From Uliginosibacterium flavum (lineage in GTDB: Bacteria; Pseudomonadota; Gammaproteobacteria; Burkholderiales; Rhodocyclaceae), in the NCBI RefSeq assembly GCF_040566545.1, contig NZ_JBEWZI010000006.1, forward strand, positions 62,001 to 126,000: a stretch of DNA of 64,000 nucleotides. Direction: 5' to 3'. Shown here piece by piece: positions 8,435 to 17,422 of the stretch. Numbering within the stretch: the first letter of the stretch is position 1; the number at the start of each line of letters is the position of its first letter. The notes beneath the pieces were generated by a model. The model was given only the letters and a program-made list of their open reading frames with translations, searched no databases and was not told the origin of the DNA. The position numbers and the translations under genes were made by a program.

Positions 8435-9844
8435 TCACCCCTCACCGGAACCATCCCCCGTCTTCACCTCCCCAAACTTCCCCGCCATCGTCGGATTCCC
8501 GCGCGTCAGCCGCTTGATCGTCACGTCCTGCGCCTTGTCATTGGCGAGGCGCAGATTGCGGTCGGTGCCCAGCAGAGCTTCCTTGGTTTTCTGCAGGTGG
8601 TCGATGGATTTGTCGATCTCGTCGATGGCGGTCTGGAAGCGGCGCGAGGCAAGGTCGAAGTTCCGCGCAAAGCCGGTCTTGAAGGTTTCCAGCTCGTTCT
8701 CGAAGTTGGTGATGTCGATGTTCTGCGCGCGAACCAGCGCGAGCTCGGTTTTGTACTTGAGCGCGTTCATCGCGGCGTTGCGCAGCAGGGTGATGATGGG
8801 GATGAAGAACTGCGGGCGCACGACGTACATCTTCGGGTAGCGGTAGAAGAGGTCGACGATGCCGGTGTTGTAGAGCTCGCTGTCGGGTTCGAGCAGTGAG
8901 ACGAGCACGGCGTATTCGCAGCCTTTTTCGTTGCGGTCTTTGTCGAGCTCTTTGAGGAAGTCTTCGTTGCGGTTCTTTGTTGCGGTGAGGTCGCTTTCGT
9001 TTTTCATCTCGAACATGATCGAGACGATCTCGGTGCCGGCCTCATCCGCATCGCGGAAGATATAGTCGCCCTTGCTGCCGGTGCGTGCGTCGTTGTCTTT
9101 CTCGAAGTAGGCGCGGGGGAAGGCGGTGGCGCGAATGCGGTTGAACTCGGTTTCGCAGTGTTGTTCGAGGGTTTCGCCGACCATCTTGGTCGACAGGCGC
9201 GCTTTCATGTCGCGCAGGCGTTCGATGGCGTCGTCGCGATCCTTGATCTGGGTCTCGTACTTGTCTTTGAGCGATTGCTCGGCGAGCTGCTTTTCAAGCG
9301 CTGCGCGCTCCAAGCCACTCTTGAGTTCGTCGCGTTCCTTCTCGACGGTGCCGAGTGCTTCGGTGATGGCGATTTTCTGCGTGAGCGCAATGGCGTCGAG
9401 CCGGGCCTTGAGGTCCTGGATCTGTGCGTCTTTCGTGGCTTCGCTCTTCTGCAACTCGCCGAGTCGCTTGGCCTCGGCCAGCCTGGCGGTCGATTCTTTT
9501 TCTTGGCGGGCCTGCGCGAGTTCGTTCAACAGCGCGTCGCGCTCTTTCTGCACGGTGCCGAGCGCTTCGCTCACGGCGAGTTTGCGCGCGACCTCTTCGG
9601 CATCGAGTCGGGCCTTGAGCCCCTGAATCTCGGTGTCTTTGGCTGTGGCGACTTTCTGCAGTTCGCCCGCGATTTTTGCCTGGGCCAGTTCGACGGCGTT
9701 GCGCTTGTCCTGCTCGGCAAGCTCAAGGCGCTCATGCAGCTGCTTGTCGAACTCCTTGTCGCGCACCTGCTTGACGATGTCCGCATAGCCGGCTTCGTCG
9801 ATCTTGAAGGCTTTCCCGCAATGCGGGCAGATGATTTCGTGCAT
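8435..9844 (-). CDS. DUF2130 protein, coiled coil plus nuclease-like core
   Basis: A 469-residue cytoplasmic protein. It has an N-terminal CPHCGK zinc-ribbon half (Cys6, Cys9) and a long coiled coil (about residues 25-215) containing an internal ~50-residue duplication (residues 61-111 and 130-181). A conserved C-terminal DUF2130 core follows at about 220-430. The core contains GDYIFRD with Asp260 and FEMKNE with Glu279 and Lys281, an arrangement like the D-(x)n-ExK site of PD-(D/E)XK nucleases. That reading is inference, since the family has no established function. The gene ends immediately beside the RAYT repeat array. The start is the first ATG of the frame. Confidence 0.88.
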   Translation of the reverse strand: MHEIICPHCGKAFKIDEAGYADIVKQVRDKEFDKQLHERLELAEQDKRNAVELAQAKIAGELQKVATAKDTEIQGLKARLDAEEVARKLAVSEALGTVQKERDALLNELAQARQEKESTARLAEAKRLGELQKSEATKDAQIQDLKARLDAIALTQKIAITEALGTVEKERDELKSGLERAALEKQLAEQSLKDKYETQIKDRDDAIERLRDMKARLSTKMVGETLEQHCETEFNRIRATAFPRAYFEKDNDARTGSKGDYIFRDADEAGTEIVSIMFEMKNESDLTATKNRNEDFLKELDKDRNEKGCEYAVLVSLLEPDSELYNTGIVDLFYRYPKMYVVRPQFFIPIITLLRNAAMNALKYKTELALVRAQNIDITNFENELETFKTGFARNFDLASRRFQTAIDEIDKSIDHLQKTKEALLGTDRNLRLANDKAQDVTIKRLTRGNPTMAGKFGEVKTGDGSGEG

Positions 9845-10238
9845 GTTTCCGCTTCCCTGGCTTGCCGCAGAACAATCTGGATTTCTGCTGTGTCATACAT
9901 ACCTTCGGCATGCTACTACTCTTTTTAACGCAGACGGCCTTGAATGCATTGCCTGTTTGATGAATGCAGGGAGGCGGTGAAACCTCTTGCCGGATGCTGC
10001 CGGTCTCGGTATGCAGCGTGGTGAAGCGCTGATATGACACAGCTGCCAGAAAGTCGCCCGCCGCAGAGGATCAGGCAACAAATCGCCAGTAATGCGTTAC
10101 CGCCTGAAGCAGCTCCCCTGCAAAGATGGTTTCCGAGACATGGCCCGACTCAAGGGCACTTGATGAGTCCCTTGATCAGCACAGCGATATGCGCATGGGC
10201 GACTCGTCTTCGATCCACCCTCAATGAAAGGAAATCCC
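9845..10238. other. Divergent intergenic region without a gene
   Basis: Contains the promoters expected for the divergent DUF2130 and hydrolase genes. No RNA gene, operator dyad or repeat was recognised. Confidence 0.5.
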
Positions 10239-11276
10239 ATGAAAAAGCTTCTCGTGCTTTTCGGTGTCTGGATCAGTTCTATCTGCTCAGCCACCGCCAA
10301 CGCTGCCGACCTGTCCAGGGGCGCAGACAACTTCTACAAGAGCGACAAGGTGAGCGTGCAGAAGGTCAGCTTCAAGAATCAGTATCAGATGAAGATCGTC
10401 GGCAATCTGTTCATCCCCAAGGGCATGGACAAGAAGGCGAAAAACCCGGCCATCGTGGTGGGGCACCCGATGGGGGCTGTCAAAGAGCAGAGCGCCAATC
10501 TCTACGCGCAGAAGCTGGCGGAGCAGGGCTTCATCACCCTGGCGATTGACCAGGCATTCTGGGGCGAGAGCGAGGGCAAGCCGCGCAACGCCGTAGCGCC
10601 GGATATTTACGCAGAATCGTTCAGCGCGGCAGTCGATTACCTGGGCACCCGCCCGTTTGTGGACCGCGAGCGCATCGCTGCGCTGGGCATCTGCGGCAGC
10701 GGCAGCTTTGTGATCAGTGCAGCGAAGATCGATCCGCGCATCAAGGCTGTGGCCACCGTCAGCATGTACGACATGGGCGCGGCCAATCGCAATGCGCTGA
10801 ATCACTCGCTGACGCTGGAGCAACGCAAGCAGATCATCGCGGATGCGGCCGCACAGCGGTACGTGGAATTCACCGGCGGTGAGATCAAGTACACGGGCGG
10901 AACCGACCATGTACTGAACGAAAATACCCACCCAATCCAGCGCGAGTTCTTCGATTTCTACCGCACCCCGCGCGGCGAGTTCACGCCCAAGGGTTCGTCA
11001 CGCCAGCTGACCACGCACCCGACGCTGACCAGCAACGTGAAGTTCATGAACTTCTACCCCTTCAACGACATCGAGACGATCTCGCCGCGCCCCATGCTGT
11101 TCATCACGGGCAGCGAAGCGCATTCCCGCGAGTTCAGCGAAGCGGCCTTCAAGCTTGCTGGCCAGCCGAAGGAGCTGTTCGTTGTTCCGGGAGCCGGGCA
11201 CGTCGACCTGTATGACCGCGTCAATCTGATTCCCTTTGACAAGCTGACCAGCTTCTACAAGCAATCTCTCAACTGA
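10239..11276 (+). CDS. Exported alpha/beta hydrolase (YcjY-like)
   Basis: A 345-residue protein with a Sec signal peptide (MKKLLVLFGVWISS, cleavage after ANA near residue 22), so periplasmic. The fold is supported by VVGHPMG (oxyanion strand), the nucleophile elbow GICGSGS, and GAGHVDLYD carrying the catalytic His near residue 320. A Cys rather than Ser sits at the elbow, as in dienelactone hydrolases. The substrate is unknown. The start at 10239 follows AAAGGAAA; an upstream in-frame ATG at 10224 has no such site. The next gene begins 70 bases on in the same direction, so the pair is probably one transcript. Confidence 0.8.
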   Translation: MKKLLVLFGVWISSICSATANAADLSRGADNFYKSDKVSVQKVSFKNQYQMKIVGNLFIPKGMDKKAKNPAIVVGHPMGAVKEQSANLYAQKLAEQGFITLAIDQAFWGESEGKPRNAVAPDIYAESFSAAVDYLGTRPFVDRERIAALGICGSGSFVISAAKIDPRIKAVATVSMYDMGAANRNALNHSLTLEQRKQIIADAAAQRYVEFTGGEIKYTGGTDHVLNENTHPIQREFFDFYRTPRGEFTPKGSSRQLTTHPTLTSNVKFMNFYPFNDIETISPRPMLFITGSEAHSREFSEAAFKLAGQPKELFVVPGAGHVDLYDRVNLIPFDKLTSFYKQSLN

Positions 11277-11346
11277 TGGTTTGCCTTGGCGAGCGCCGCA
11301 GGCATGGCGCCGCACTGCATGATTTGATGAACTGAAAGGAAAAAAC

Positions 11347-12408
11347 ATGACTGAAAACGTTCGCGCTTACGCCGCCGTATCCGCCACCAGCCCGCTGGGG
11401 CCGTATGCGATTCAACGCCGCAGCACCCGCCAGGACGATGTCGAAATCGAAATCTTCTACTGCGGCGTGTGCCACTCGGACCTGCACACCGCCAGGAACG
11501 ACTGGGGCTGGACGAGCTATCCCATCGTGCCCGGCCACGAAATGATTGGCCGTGTCGTGAGCGTGGGCGCCAAGGTGACGCGTTTCAAGATCGGTGACGC
11601 GGTGGGGGTGGGGTGCATGGTCGATGCCTGCGGCCACTGTGCGCCCTGCGAGCAAGGCCATGAGCAGCATTGCGTCGAAGGTGCCACCTTCACCTATGGC
11701 GGCGTGGATCGTATCGATGGCACGCCGACTCACGGCGGCTATTCCGAGAAGATCGTGGTGAAACAGGATTTCGTCGTGCGCGTGCCCGACAACCTCGACC
11801 TGAGCGCAGCCGCGCCGCTGCTGTGCGCGGGCATCACGACCTGGTCGCCACTGAAGAATGCCAAGGTCGGCCCCGGCAGCAAAGTCGCGGTGGTCGGTCT
11901 CGGTGGTCTTGGCCACATGGCGATCAAGCTGGCGAAGGCATTGGGGGCGGAAGTAACGCTCTTCACCCGCTCGGCAGGCAAGGAAGCCGATGCCAGGCGC
12001 CTCGGCGCGCATAAGGTCGTGCTCTCGACGGATGAGCGCCAGATGGCGGCAGTGGCCGGCAGCTTCGACCTGATCGTGGATACCGTGCCCTACGCGCACG
12101 ACCTGAATCCCTACATCCCGACCCTGGCGTTCAAAGGCACGCTGGTACTGGTCGGCTACCTCGGCCCGCTGGAGCCGGCACTGAACTCCGTGCCCATGGT
12201 GCTGGGCGGCAAGGCGGTGGCGGGCTCGCTCATCGGCGGCATCCCGGCTACGCAGGAATTGCTCGACTTCTGTGGCCAGCACGGCATCGTCTCTGACGTA
12301 GAGGTGATCAGCATGCACGACATCAACGCAGCCTACGAGCGCATGCTCAAGAGCGACGTCAAGTATCGCTTCGTCATCGATATGGCCTCACTCAAGAACG
12401 AGGCCTGA
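11347..12408 (+). CDS. Zinc-dependent alcohol dehydrogenase (YahK/CAD-like)
   Basis: A 353-residue cytoplasmic medium-chain dehydrogenase that reduces aldehydes with NAD(P)H. Catalytic zinc ligands are Cys in YCGVCHSDLH and the GHE motif. Structural zinc is held by the four-Cys set in DACGHCAPCEQGHEQHC. The coenzyme fold shows GLGGLGH near residue 180. The sequence pattern is closest to the NADPH-preferring YahK/cinnamyl-alcohol group, which is family inference. AAAGGAAAAAAC precedes the ATG. It is likely co-transcribed with the upstream hydrolase and ends at a strong terminator. Confidence 0.88.
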   Translation: MTENVRAYAAVSATSPLGPYAIQRRSTRQDDVEIEIFYCGVCHSDLHTARNDWGWTSYPIVPGHEMIGRVVSVGAKVTRFKIGDAVGVGCMVDACGHCAPCEQGHEQHCVEGATFTYGGVDRIDGTPTHGGYSEKIVVKQDFVVRVPDNLDLSAAAPLLCAGITTWSPLKNAKVGPGSKVAVVGLGGLGHMAIKLAKALGAEVTLFTRSAGKEADARRLGAHKVVLSTDERQMAAVAGSFDLIVDTVPYAHDLNPYIPTLAFKGTLVLVGYLGPLEPALNSVPMVLGGKAVAGSLIGGIPATQELLDFCGQHGIVSDVEVISMHDINAAYERMLKSDVKYRFVIDMASLKNEA

Positions 12409-12413
12409 CAACA

Positions 12414-12434
12414 GGGCCGCCGCAAGGGCGGCCC
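12414..12434 (+). terminator. Rho-independent terminator after the alcohol dehydrogenase
   Basis: A perfect 8-bp stem GGGCCGCC/GGCGGCCC with loop GCAAG, followed by a T-rich ATTTTCTTC. It starts 5 bases after the stop codon. Confidence 0.85.
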
Positions 12435-12552
12435 GCCATTTTCTTCGCTCTTGGTCGGCAGTCGCCGGCTGATCACAAGAACCTGCATGCTGCGCTCATG
12501 GCAGTTGCGCGGATGATCAGGCTCGGCGGATTGCGCCGCACCTGATGTCTCG

Positions 12553-13845
12553 TCAGATTTCGACCTTTTTCATGCCCGGTACAAGCGCGCTGAAAATCGC
12601 GAAGGCCACCAGATAGGCGCAGGCGCCAATCACGAAGAGCGCCCAGTAGTTGCCGGTCCGCTCCAGCACCACGCCGATGACGGTCGAGAACAGCACGCCA
12701 CCGACCGAGCCGAACATGCCACCGATGCCCACAACCGAGCCCACGGCATGCTTGGGGAACATGTCGGAAACCGTCGTGAAGATATTGGCCGACCAGCCCT
12801 GATGCGCGGCTGCCGCCAGACCAACCAGGGCGACTGCGACCCACAGGTTCTCCACCATCGAGACGAAGCCGATCGGCACCACGCAACAGGCGCAGATGAA
12901 CATGGCCATCTTGCGTGCCCGGTTGGGCGTCATGCCACGTTTCATGAAGGCGCCGGAAATCCAGCCGCCCGATACGCTGCCAACCGTGGCGAACAGGTAA
13001 ATCACGATCAGCGGCATGCCCAGATTGGCAATGTCGATACCCCGGGTTTCGTTGAGCCATTTCGGCAGCCAGAACAGATAGAACCACCAGATCGGATCGG
13101 TGCAGAACTTGCCGATGGCAAACGCCCAGGTCTGGCGATAGCCCAGCAGCTTTTTCCATTGCACCTTTTCGGCGGGTTCTTCCGCTTCCGTGTCCTGGCG
13201 GATATAGGCCAGCTCATCCGGGCGAACGGCCTTCATCTTTTCCGGCTTGCCAAACAGGAGCAACCAGGCGGGCAGCCACAACATGCCCAGCACCCCGATG
13301 ATGATGAAGGCGCCACGCCAGCCAAACTGCAGCGCGACCCACGGGATTACCGCCGGGGCGATCACCGCGCCGATGTTCGCGCCGGAATTGAAAATCCCCG
13401 TTGCAAACGCGCGCTCCCGCTTCGGGAACCACTCGGCCACCGCCTTGATGGCCGCCGGAAAATTTCCCGCCTCGCTCAGGCCCAGCAGCGCACGTGCCGC
13501 CGCAAAACCACCTATCGAGGCGACGGCCGCGTGCAGCATCGCCGACAGGCTCCAGAAAAACATCGCCCATGCGTAGCTGATCCGGGTGCCCAGTTTGTCG
13601 ATCACCCAGCCAAAGCCAAGCAAACCAATCGCATACGAAAGCTGGAAGGCGTTGATGATCCAGCTGTATTCGATCTGGCTCCAACCGATGTCCTTCTGCA
13701 GCATTGGCGCCAGCAGACCGAGGATCTGGCGATCCATGTAGTTGATCGTTGTCGCGAAGAAGAGCAGGGCACAAATCACCCAGCGGTAGCGCCCCGAAGG
13801 GGCCGGAACGACAGCAGGGGCTGGCGCAGAGATGGGCGTAGTCAT
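12553..13845 (-). CDS. MFS transporter, anion:cation symporter family (ExuT-like)
   Basis: A 430-residue inner-membrane permease with about twelve hydrophobic segments. The first carries the ACS-family signature ATTINYMDRQILGLLAPML. The central loop (about residues 200-235) is hydrophilic. The nearest recognised relatives are hexuronate and aldarate symporters (ExuT/GudP), which exchange sugar acids with protons. No sugar-acid catabolic gene lies beside it, so the substrate is unproven. The first ATG follows CCAGGAAACACC. Confidence 0.85.
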   Translation of the reverse strand: MTTPISAPAPAVVPAPSGRYRWVICALLFFATTINYMDRQILGLLAPMLQKDIGWSQIEYSWIINAFQLSYAIGLLGFGWVIDKLGTRISYAWAMFFWSLSAMLHAAVASIGGFAAARALLGLSEAGNFPAAIKAVAEWFPKRERAFATGIFNSGANIGAVIAPAVIPWVALQFGWRGAFIIIGVLGMLWLPAWLLLFGKPEKMKAVRPDELAYIRQDTEAEEPAEKVQWKKLLGYRQTWAFAIGKFCTDPIWWFYLFWLPKWLNETRGIDIANLGMPLIVIYLFATVGSVSGGWISGAFMKRGMTPNRARKMAMFICACCVVPIGFVSMVENLWVAVALVGLAAAAHQGWSANIFTTVSDMFPKHAVGSVVGIGGMFGSVGGVLFSTVIGVVLERTGNYWALFVIGACAYLVAFAIFSALVPGMKKVEI

Positions 13846-14389
13846 GGTGTTTCCTGGAAGCTGTGTTGGTTCGGGCTCAGGCTTGCAGAGCCTTCACAAA
13901 GCAGGTGCTCTGCTTGTGCCGGCCGCAAACTCTGCGCTCCACGGTTTAATTCGCTTAAGCATGACTGAGCGCTCTTCGCTGCTCGGTACGCCAGCACACT
14001 TAGTGTTGCGATTCGCTGTTGTTAGCGAGCAATAACAGCAGGGCTGAGACTGGCTCGCGTGGTGGGTTTGCATCACCCATTGCCGCAGATCCTTTGTGGG
14101 CAAGGATCTTCGAGCTGCAAGGCTGCAGATCAAGACTGCATGCGGCTCTGCAGCCAGCTCCTGTTTCTGGCCTTTTCTTACGACAATCTGGCTAAACAAA
14201 GTGCGTTTGTAGCCTGAGAAGAGGACAATCAGTCTTCCGGGTTCAGCCATCAGTCATTTATGCCTGATGAAATAAAGCCCCGCATCCTCTTCCGGAGTTA
14301 CGTTCCGAGCCAGACGCCTGTCGCCCGGGCTGTGATTTGCACGTGTTTCAAATGAGTGCGTTGCGCCTGAATGGCGCGAGGAATGAGGA
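13846..14389. other. Gene-free 544-bp divergent region
   Basis: Between the MFS gene and the CheB-CheR gene. Around 14093-14163 is a weak relative of the GAAGAGCC palindromes (ATCTTCGAGCTGC and GCGGCTCTGCAGCC). No coding potential or RNA gene was recognised. Confidence 0.4.
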
Positions 14390-17300
14390 ATGTCCGCCAG
14401 GAAACCCGCAGGAAAATCCAGATCACAAGCCGGCGTAAGGCCGCCCTTGGCTCCCGGCCCGGCAAAAAACGAGTCTGTTCCGCGTGTGTCCGTGGCTTTT
14501 CCGATTGTCGGCATCGGCGCTTCGGCGGGTGGCCTCGCGGCGTTCGAGGCCTTCTTCTCCGGTCTGCCCAAGGATGTCGATCCGGGCATGGCCTTCGTAC
14601 TGGTGCAACATCTGGCGCCGGATCACAAAAGCATTCTGACGGAACTCATCCAGCGCTGTACCCGCATGCCCGTGTTCGAGGTCGCGGATGGCATGCTGGT
14701 GCAGGCCAATTGCGTCTACATCATCCCGCCCAACCGGGATATGGCATTTCTCGGTGGTACCCTGCAACTGCTGGAGCCGGTCGCACCGCGCGGGCAGCGC
14801 CTGCCGATTGATTTCCTTTTCCGTTCGCTGGCGCAGGATCAGGGCGAGCGGGCCATCGGCGTGGTGCTTTCCGGTACCGGCAGCGATGGCACGCTGGGCG
14901 TGCGCGCGATCAAGGGCGAAGGTGGCATGGTGCTGGCGCAGAATCCGGATTCCACGGAATTTGACGGCATGCCGCGCAGTGCCATCGCTACCGGCCTGGT
15001 GGATTTCGAACTGCCCCCAGCCGAGATGGCGGGGCAGATCATCGCTTATGCCGCTCACGCCTTCGGCAAGCTGCCACGCCCGGAAACCTCCCGTGCATCA
15101 AGCACTGCGAGCGCCCTGAAGAAAATTTTTGTGCTGCTGCGTGCCCAGACCAGCCACGATTTCTCGCTGTACAAGCCGAGTACGATTCACCGCCGCATCG
15201 AGCGGCGCATGGCGGTGCATCAGATCGATTCGATCGAGCACTACGTCAAATATCTGCAGCAAACGCCACAGGAAGTGGAGTCGCTGTTTCGTGACATGTT
15301 GATCGGCGTGACCAATTTCTTCCGCGATCCGGAGGCGTTCAAGATTCTGGAAGAGCAGGTCATTCCGAGACTCTTCGAGAACAAGCCTGCGGGCTCGGTG
15401 ATCCGGGTCTGGTCGACGGGCTGTTCCAGCGGCGAAGAGGCCTACTCCATCGCCATCTTGCTGCAGGAACGCGTAGAGGCACTCAAACAAAGCTACACCC
15501 TGCAGGTTTTTGCGACCGACATCGACAGCAATGCGATTGCCACGGCGCGTGCCGGGCTGTATCCGGCGAGTATCGCTTCGGATATCACGCCGGAACGCCT
15601 GGCGCGCTTCTTTTCGGCGGAGGCAGACGGCAGCGCCTACCGCATTCACAAGAGCATTCGCGACATGCTGGTGTTCTCCGAGCAGGATGTGATCAAGGAT
15701 CCACCCTTCTCCCGGCTCGATCTGCTCTGCTGCCGTAATCTGCTGATCTATCTGGGGTCTGAGCTGCAAAAGAAGCTCATTCCCTTGTTTCACTATGCGC
15801 TGAAGCCGGGCGGCATGATGTTCCTTGGCACCTCGGAAGGCGTGGGTGATTTCACCGCGCTATTTTCCGTGCTGGATCGAAAAGCCAAGCTGTATCAGCG
15901 CAAGGATGATTACCAAAACGCGCAGCGCGGCGTATTGGGCCGTTTTCTGCCGCCCCTGACCGCCATCGATGCAAGCCGCCCACGTGCCGAGCCTAAAACG
16001 GAGTTTCCCTTGTTTCCAGTAAAAATGCCCCTGCGCGAACTCACCGAACAAACCCTGTTGCGGCAGATGGCGCCTGCCAGTGCGCTGGTTAACGCCCAGG
16101 GCGACATCCTCTATCTGCATGGTCGCACCGGCATGTATCTGGAACTGGCACCCGGTGAAATCGGCGTCAGCAACATCCTGAAAATGGCTCGCGAGGGCTT
16201 GCGCCGTGATCTCGGCATGGCTTTGCACAAGGCAGCCAGCAGTCAGGAGATCGTGCGTAGCCCCGGCTTGAACGTCAAAACCAACGGTCACTTCACGCGC
16301 GTCAATCTGAGCGTTTGCCCGGTGGCCGTCGGTAGCACCGCGAGCGCAGAGTCGCATCTCTATCTGGTGATGCTGGAGGAGGCGCCAGCACCGATAATTG
16401 ATCAGAGCAAGGCCGCAACGGGTAGTGAACAGACGGATACGGACGCCCGTATCGAAGCGCTCACGCAGCAGTTGCGGGCCAAGGACGAATACCTGCAGAC
16501 CACGCATGAGGAGCTGGAGAGTTCGAACGAAGAGCTGAAATCTTCGAACGAAGAGATGCAGTCGGTGAACGAGGAATTGCAATCGACCAACGAGGAGCTG
16601 GAGACCTCCAAGGAAGAGCTGCAGTCGGTCAATGAGGAGCTGGCCACCGTTAATTCCGAACTGCAAACCAAAGTGGCCGATCTGTCGCGCGCGAATAACG
16701 ACATGAACAATCTGCTGGCTGGCACAGGCATCGGCACTGTGTTTGTCGACCATCAACTGCGCATCCTGCGTTTCACCCCGGCGGCGAGTTCCATCATCAA
16801 CCTGATCCTCAGTGATGTTGGCCGACCCGTGGCCCACATCGTTTCCAATCTGGTTGGCTACGACACACTGGTAGCTGATACCAGAGCGGTACTGAATACT
16901 CTGGTGCACAAGGAAGTGGATGTCCAGACTGCTGAGGGTAACTGGTACGCGATGCGCATTCAGCCATACCGCACGCTGGATAACGTGATCGAAGGCGCGG
17001 TGATCTCTTTCGCCGACATCACGGAGACGATGCGAATCCGCTCGGCCTTGCTCAAAGCCAATGACATGCTGCGTCTGGCAGTGGTCGTGCGCGATGCACA
17101 TGATGCCATCACCATGCAGAATATGGCCGGTCAGACCCTGGCCTGGAACCCCGGCGCAGAACGGATGTACGGCTGGAGCGAAACAGAGGCTCTGCAGATG
17201 AACGTGCGCGAGCGAATCCCGCAGGCCTTGCGCGAAGACGCATTGGCCAGGTTGCGGCAATTGAGTCAGGCCGAAATTCTGGAGCCATATCGCACCGAAC

Positions 17301-17422
17301 GGCTCACCAAACTAGGTGTGGTCGTGCCGGTTTCCATCATCTCCACCGCCTTGCAGAATGAAGCGGGGGAGGTCTATGGCATCGCCACCACCGAACGCGT
17401 AATTGGCGGAGGACTTGAATGA
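14390..17422 (+). CDS. CheB-CheR-PAS fusion sensor protein
   Basis: A 1,010-residue multidomain protein. A CheB methylesterase domain occupies about residues 35-225, with catalytic Ser45 (GIGASAGG), His74 (LVQHLAP) and Asp166 (GTGSDG). A CheR methyltransferase domain follows at about 240-505 (RDPEAF, WSTGCSSGEEAYSIA, LLCCRN). A linking region leads to a heptad-rich coiled coil at about 690-770 (repeated EELQS-NEEL). Two PAS domains (about 775-890 and 890-1005) complete it. Such fusions combine receptor-type methylation enzymes with sensing and usually pair with a histidine kinase. Here the next gene is one, overlapping by four bases. No chemotaxis operon genes are nearby. GAGGAATGAGGA precedes the start. 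Confidence 0.92.
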   Translation: MSARKPAGKSRSQAGVRPPLAPGPAKNESVPRVSVAFPIVGIGASAGGLAAFEAFFSGLPKDVDPGMAFVLVQHLAPDHKSILTELIQRCTRMPVFEVADGMLVQANCVYIIPPNRDMAFLGGTLQLLEPVAPRGQRLPIDFLFRSLAQDQGERAIGVVLSGTGSDGTLGVRAIKGEGGMVLAQNPDSTEFDGMPRSAIATGLVDFELPPAEMAGQIIAYAAHAFGKLPRPETSRASSTASALKKIFVLLRAQTSHDFSLYKPSTIHRRIERRMAVHQIDSIEHYVKYLQQTPQEVESLFRDMLIGVTNFFRDPEAFKILEEQVIPRLFENKPAGSVIRVWSTGCSSGEEAYSIAILLQERVEALKQSYTLQVFATDIDSNAIATARAGLYPASIASDITPERLARFFSAEADGSAYRIHKSIRDMLVFSEQDVIKDPPFSRLDLLCCRNLLIYLGSELQKKLIPLFHYALKPGGMMFLGTSEGVGDFTALFSVLDRKAKLYQRKDDYQNAQRGVLGRFLPPLTAIDASRPRAEPKTEFPLFPVKMPLRELTEQTLLRQMAPASALVNAQGDILYLHGRTGMYLELAPGEIGVSNILKMAREGLRRDLGMALHKAASSQEIVRSPGLNVKTNGHFTRVNLSVCPVAVGSTASAESHLYLVMLEEAPAPIIDQSKAATGSEQTDTDARIEALTQQLRAKDEYLQTTHEELESSNEELKSSNEEMQSVNEELQSTNEELETSKEELQSVNEELATVNSELQTKVADLSRANNDMNNLLAGTGIGTVFVDHQLRILRFTPAASSIINLILSDVGRPVAHIVSNLVGYDTLVADTRAVLNTLVHKEVDVQTAEGNWYAMRIQPYRTLDNVIEGAVISFADITETMRIRSALLKANDMLRLAVVVRDAHDAITMQNMAGQTLAWNPGAERMYGWSETEALQMNVRERIPQALREDALARLRQLSQAEILEPYRTERLTKLGVVVPVSIISTALQNEAGEVYGIATTERVIGGGLE

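Noticed and set aside
12748..13968. 406-codon plus-strand frame opposite the MFS gene
   Set aside because: Shadow of a GC-rich membrane-protein gene; composition rich in His/Arg/Gln as expected for antisense frames.
15860..17260. 466-codon minus-strand frame opposite the CheB-CheR gene
   Set aside because: It is antisense to a well-supported conserved multidomain gene and shows no family resemblance or ribosome site.
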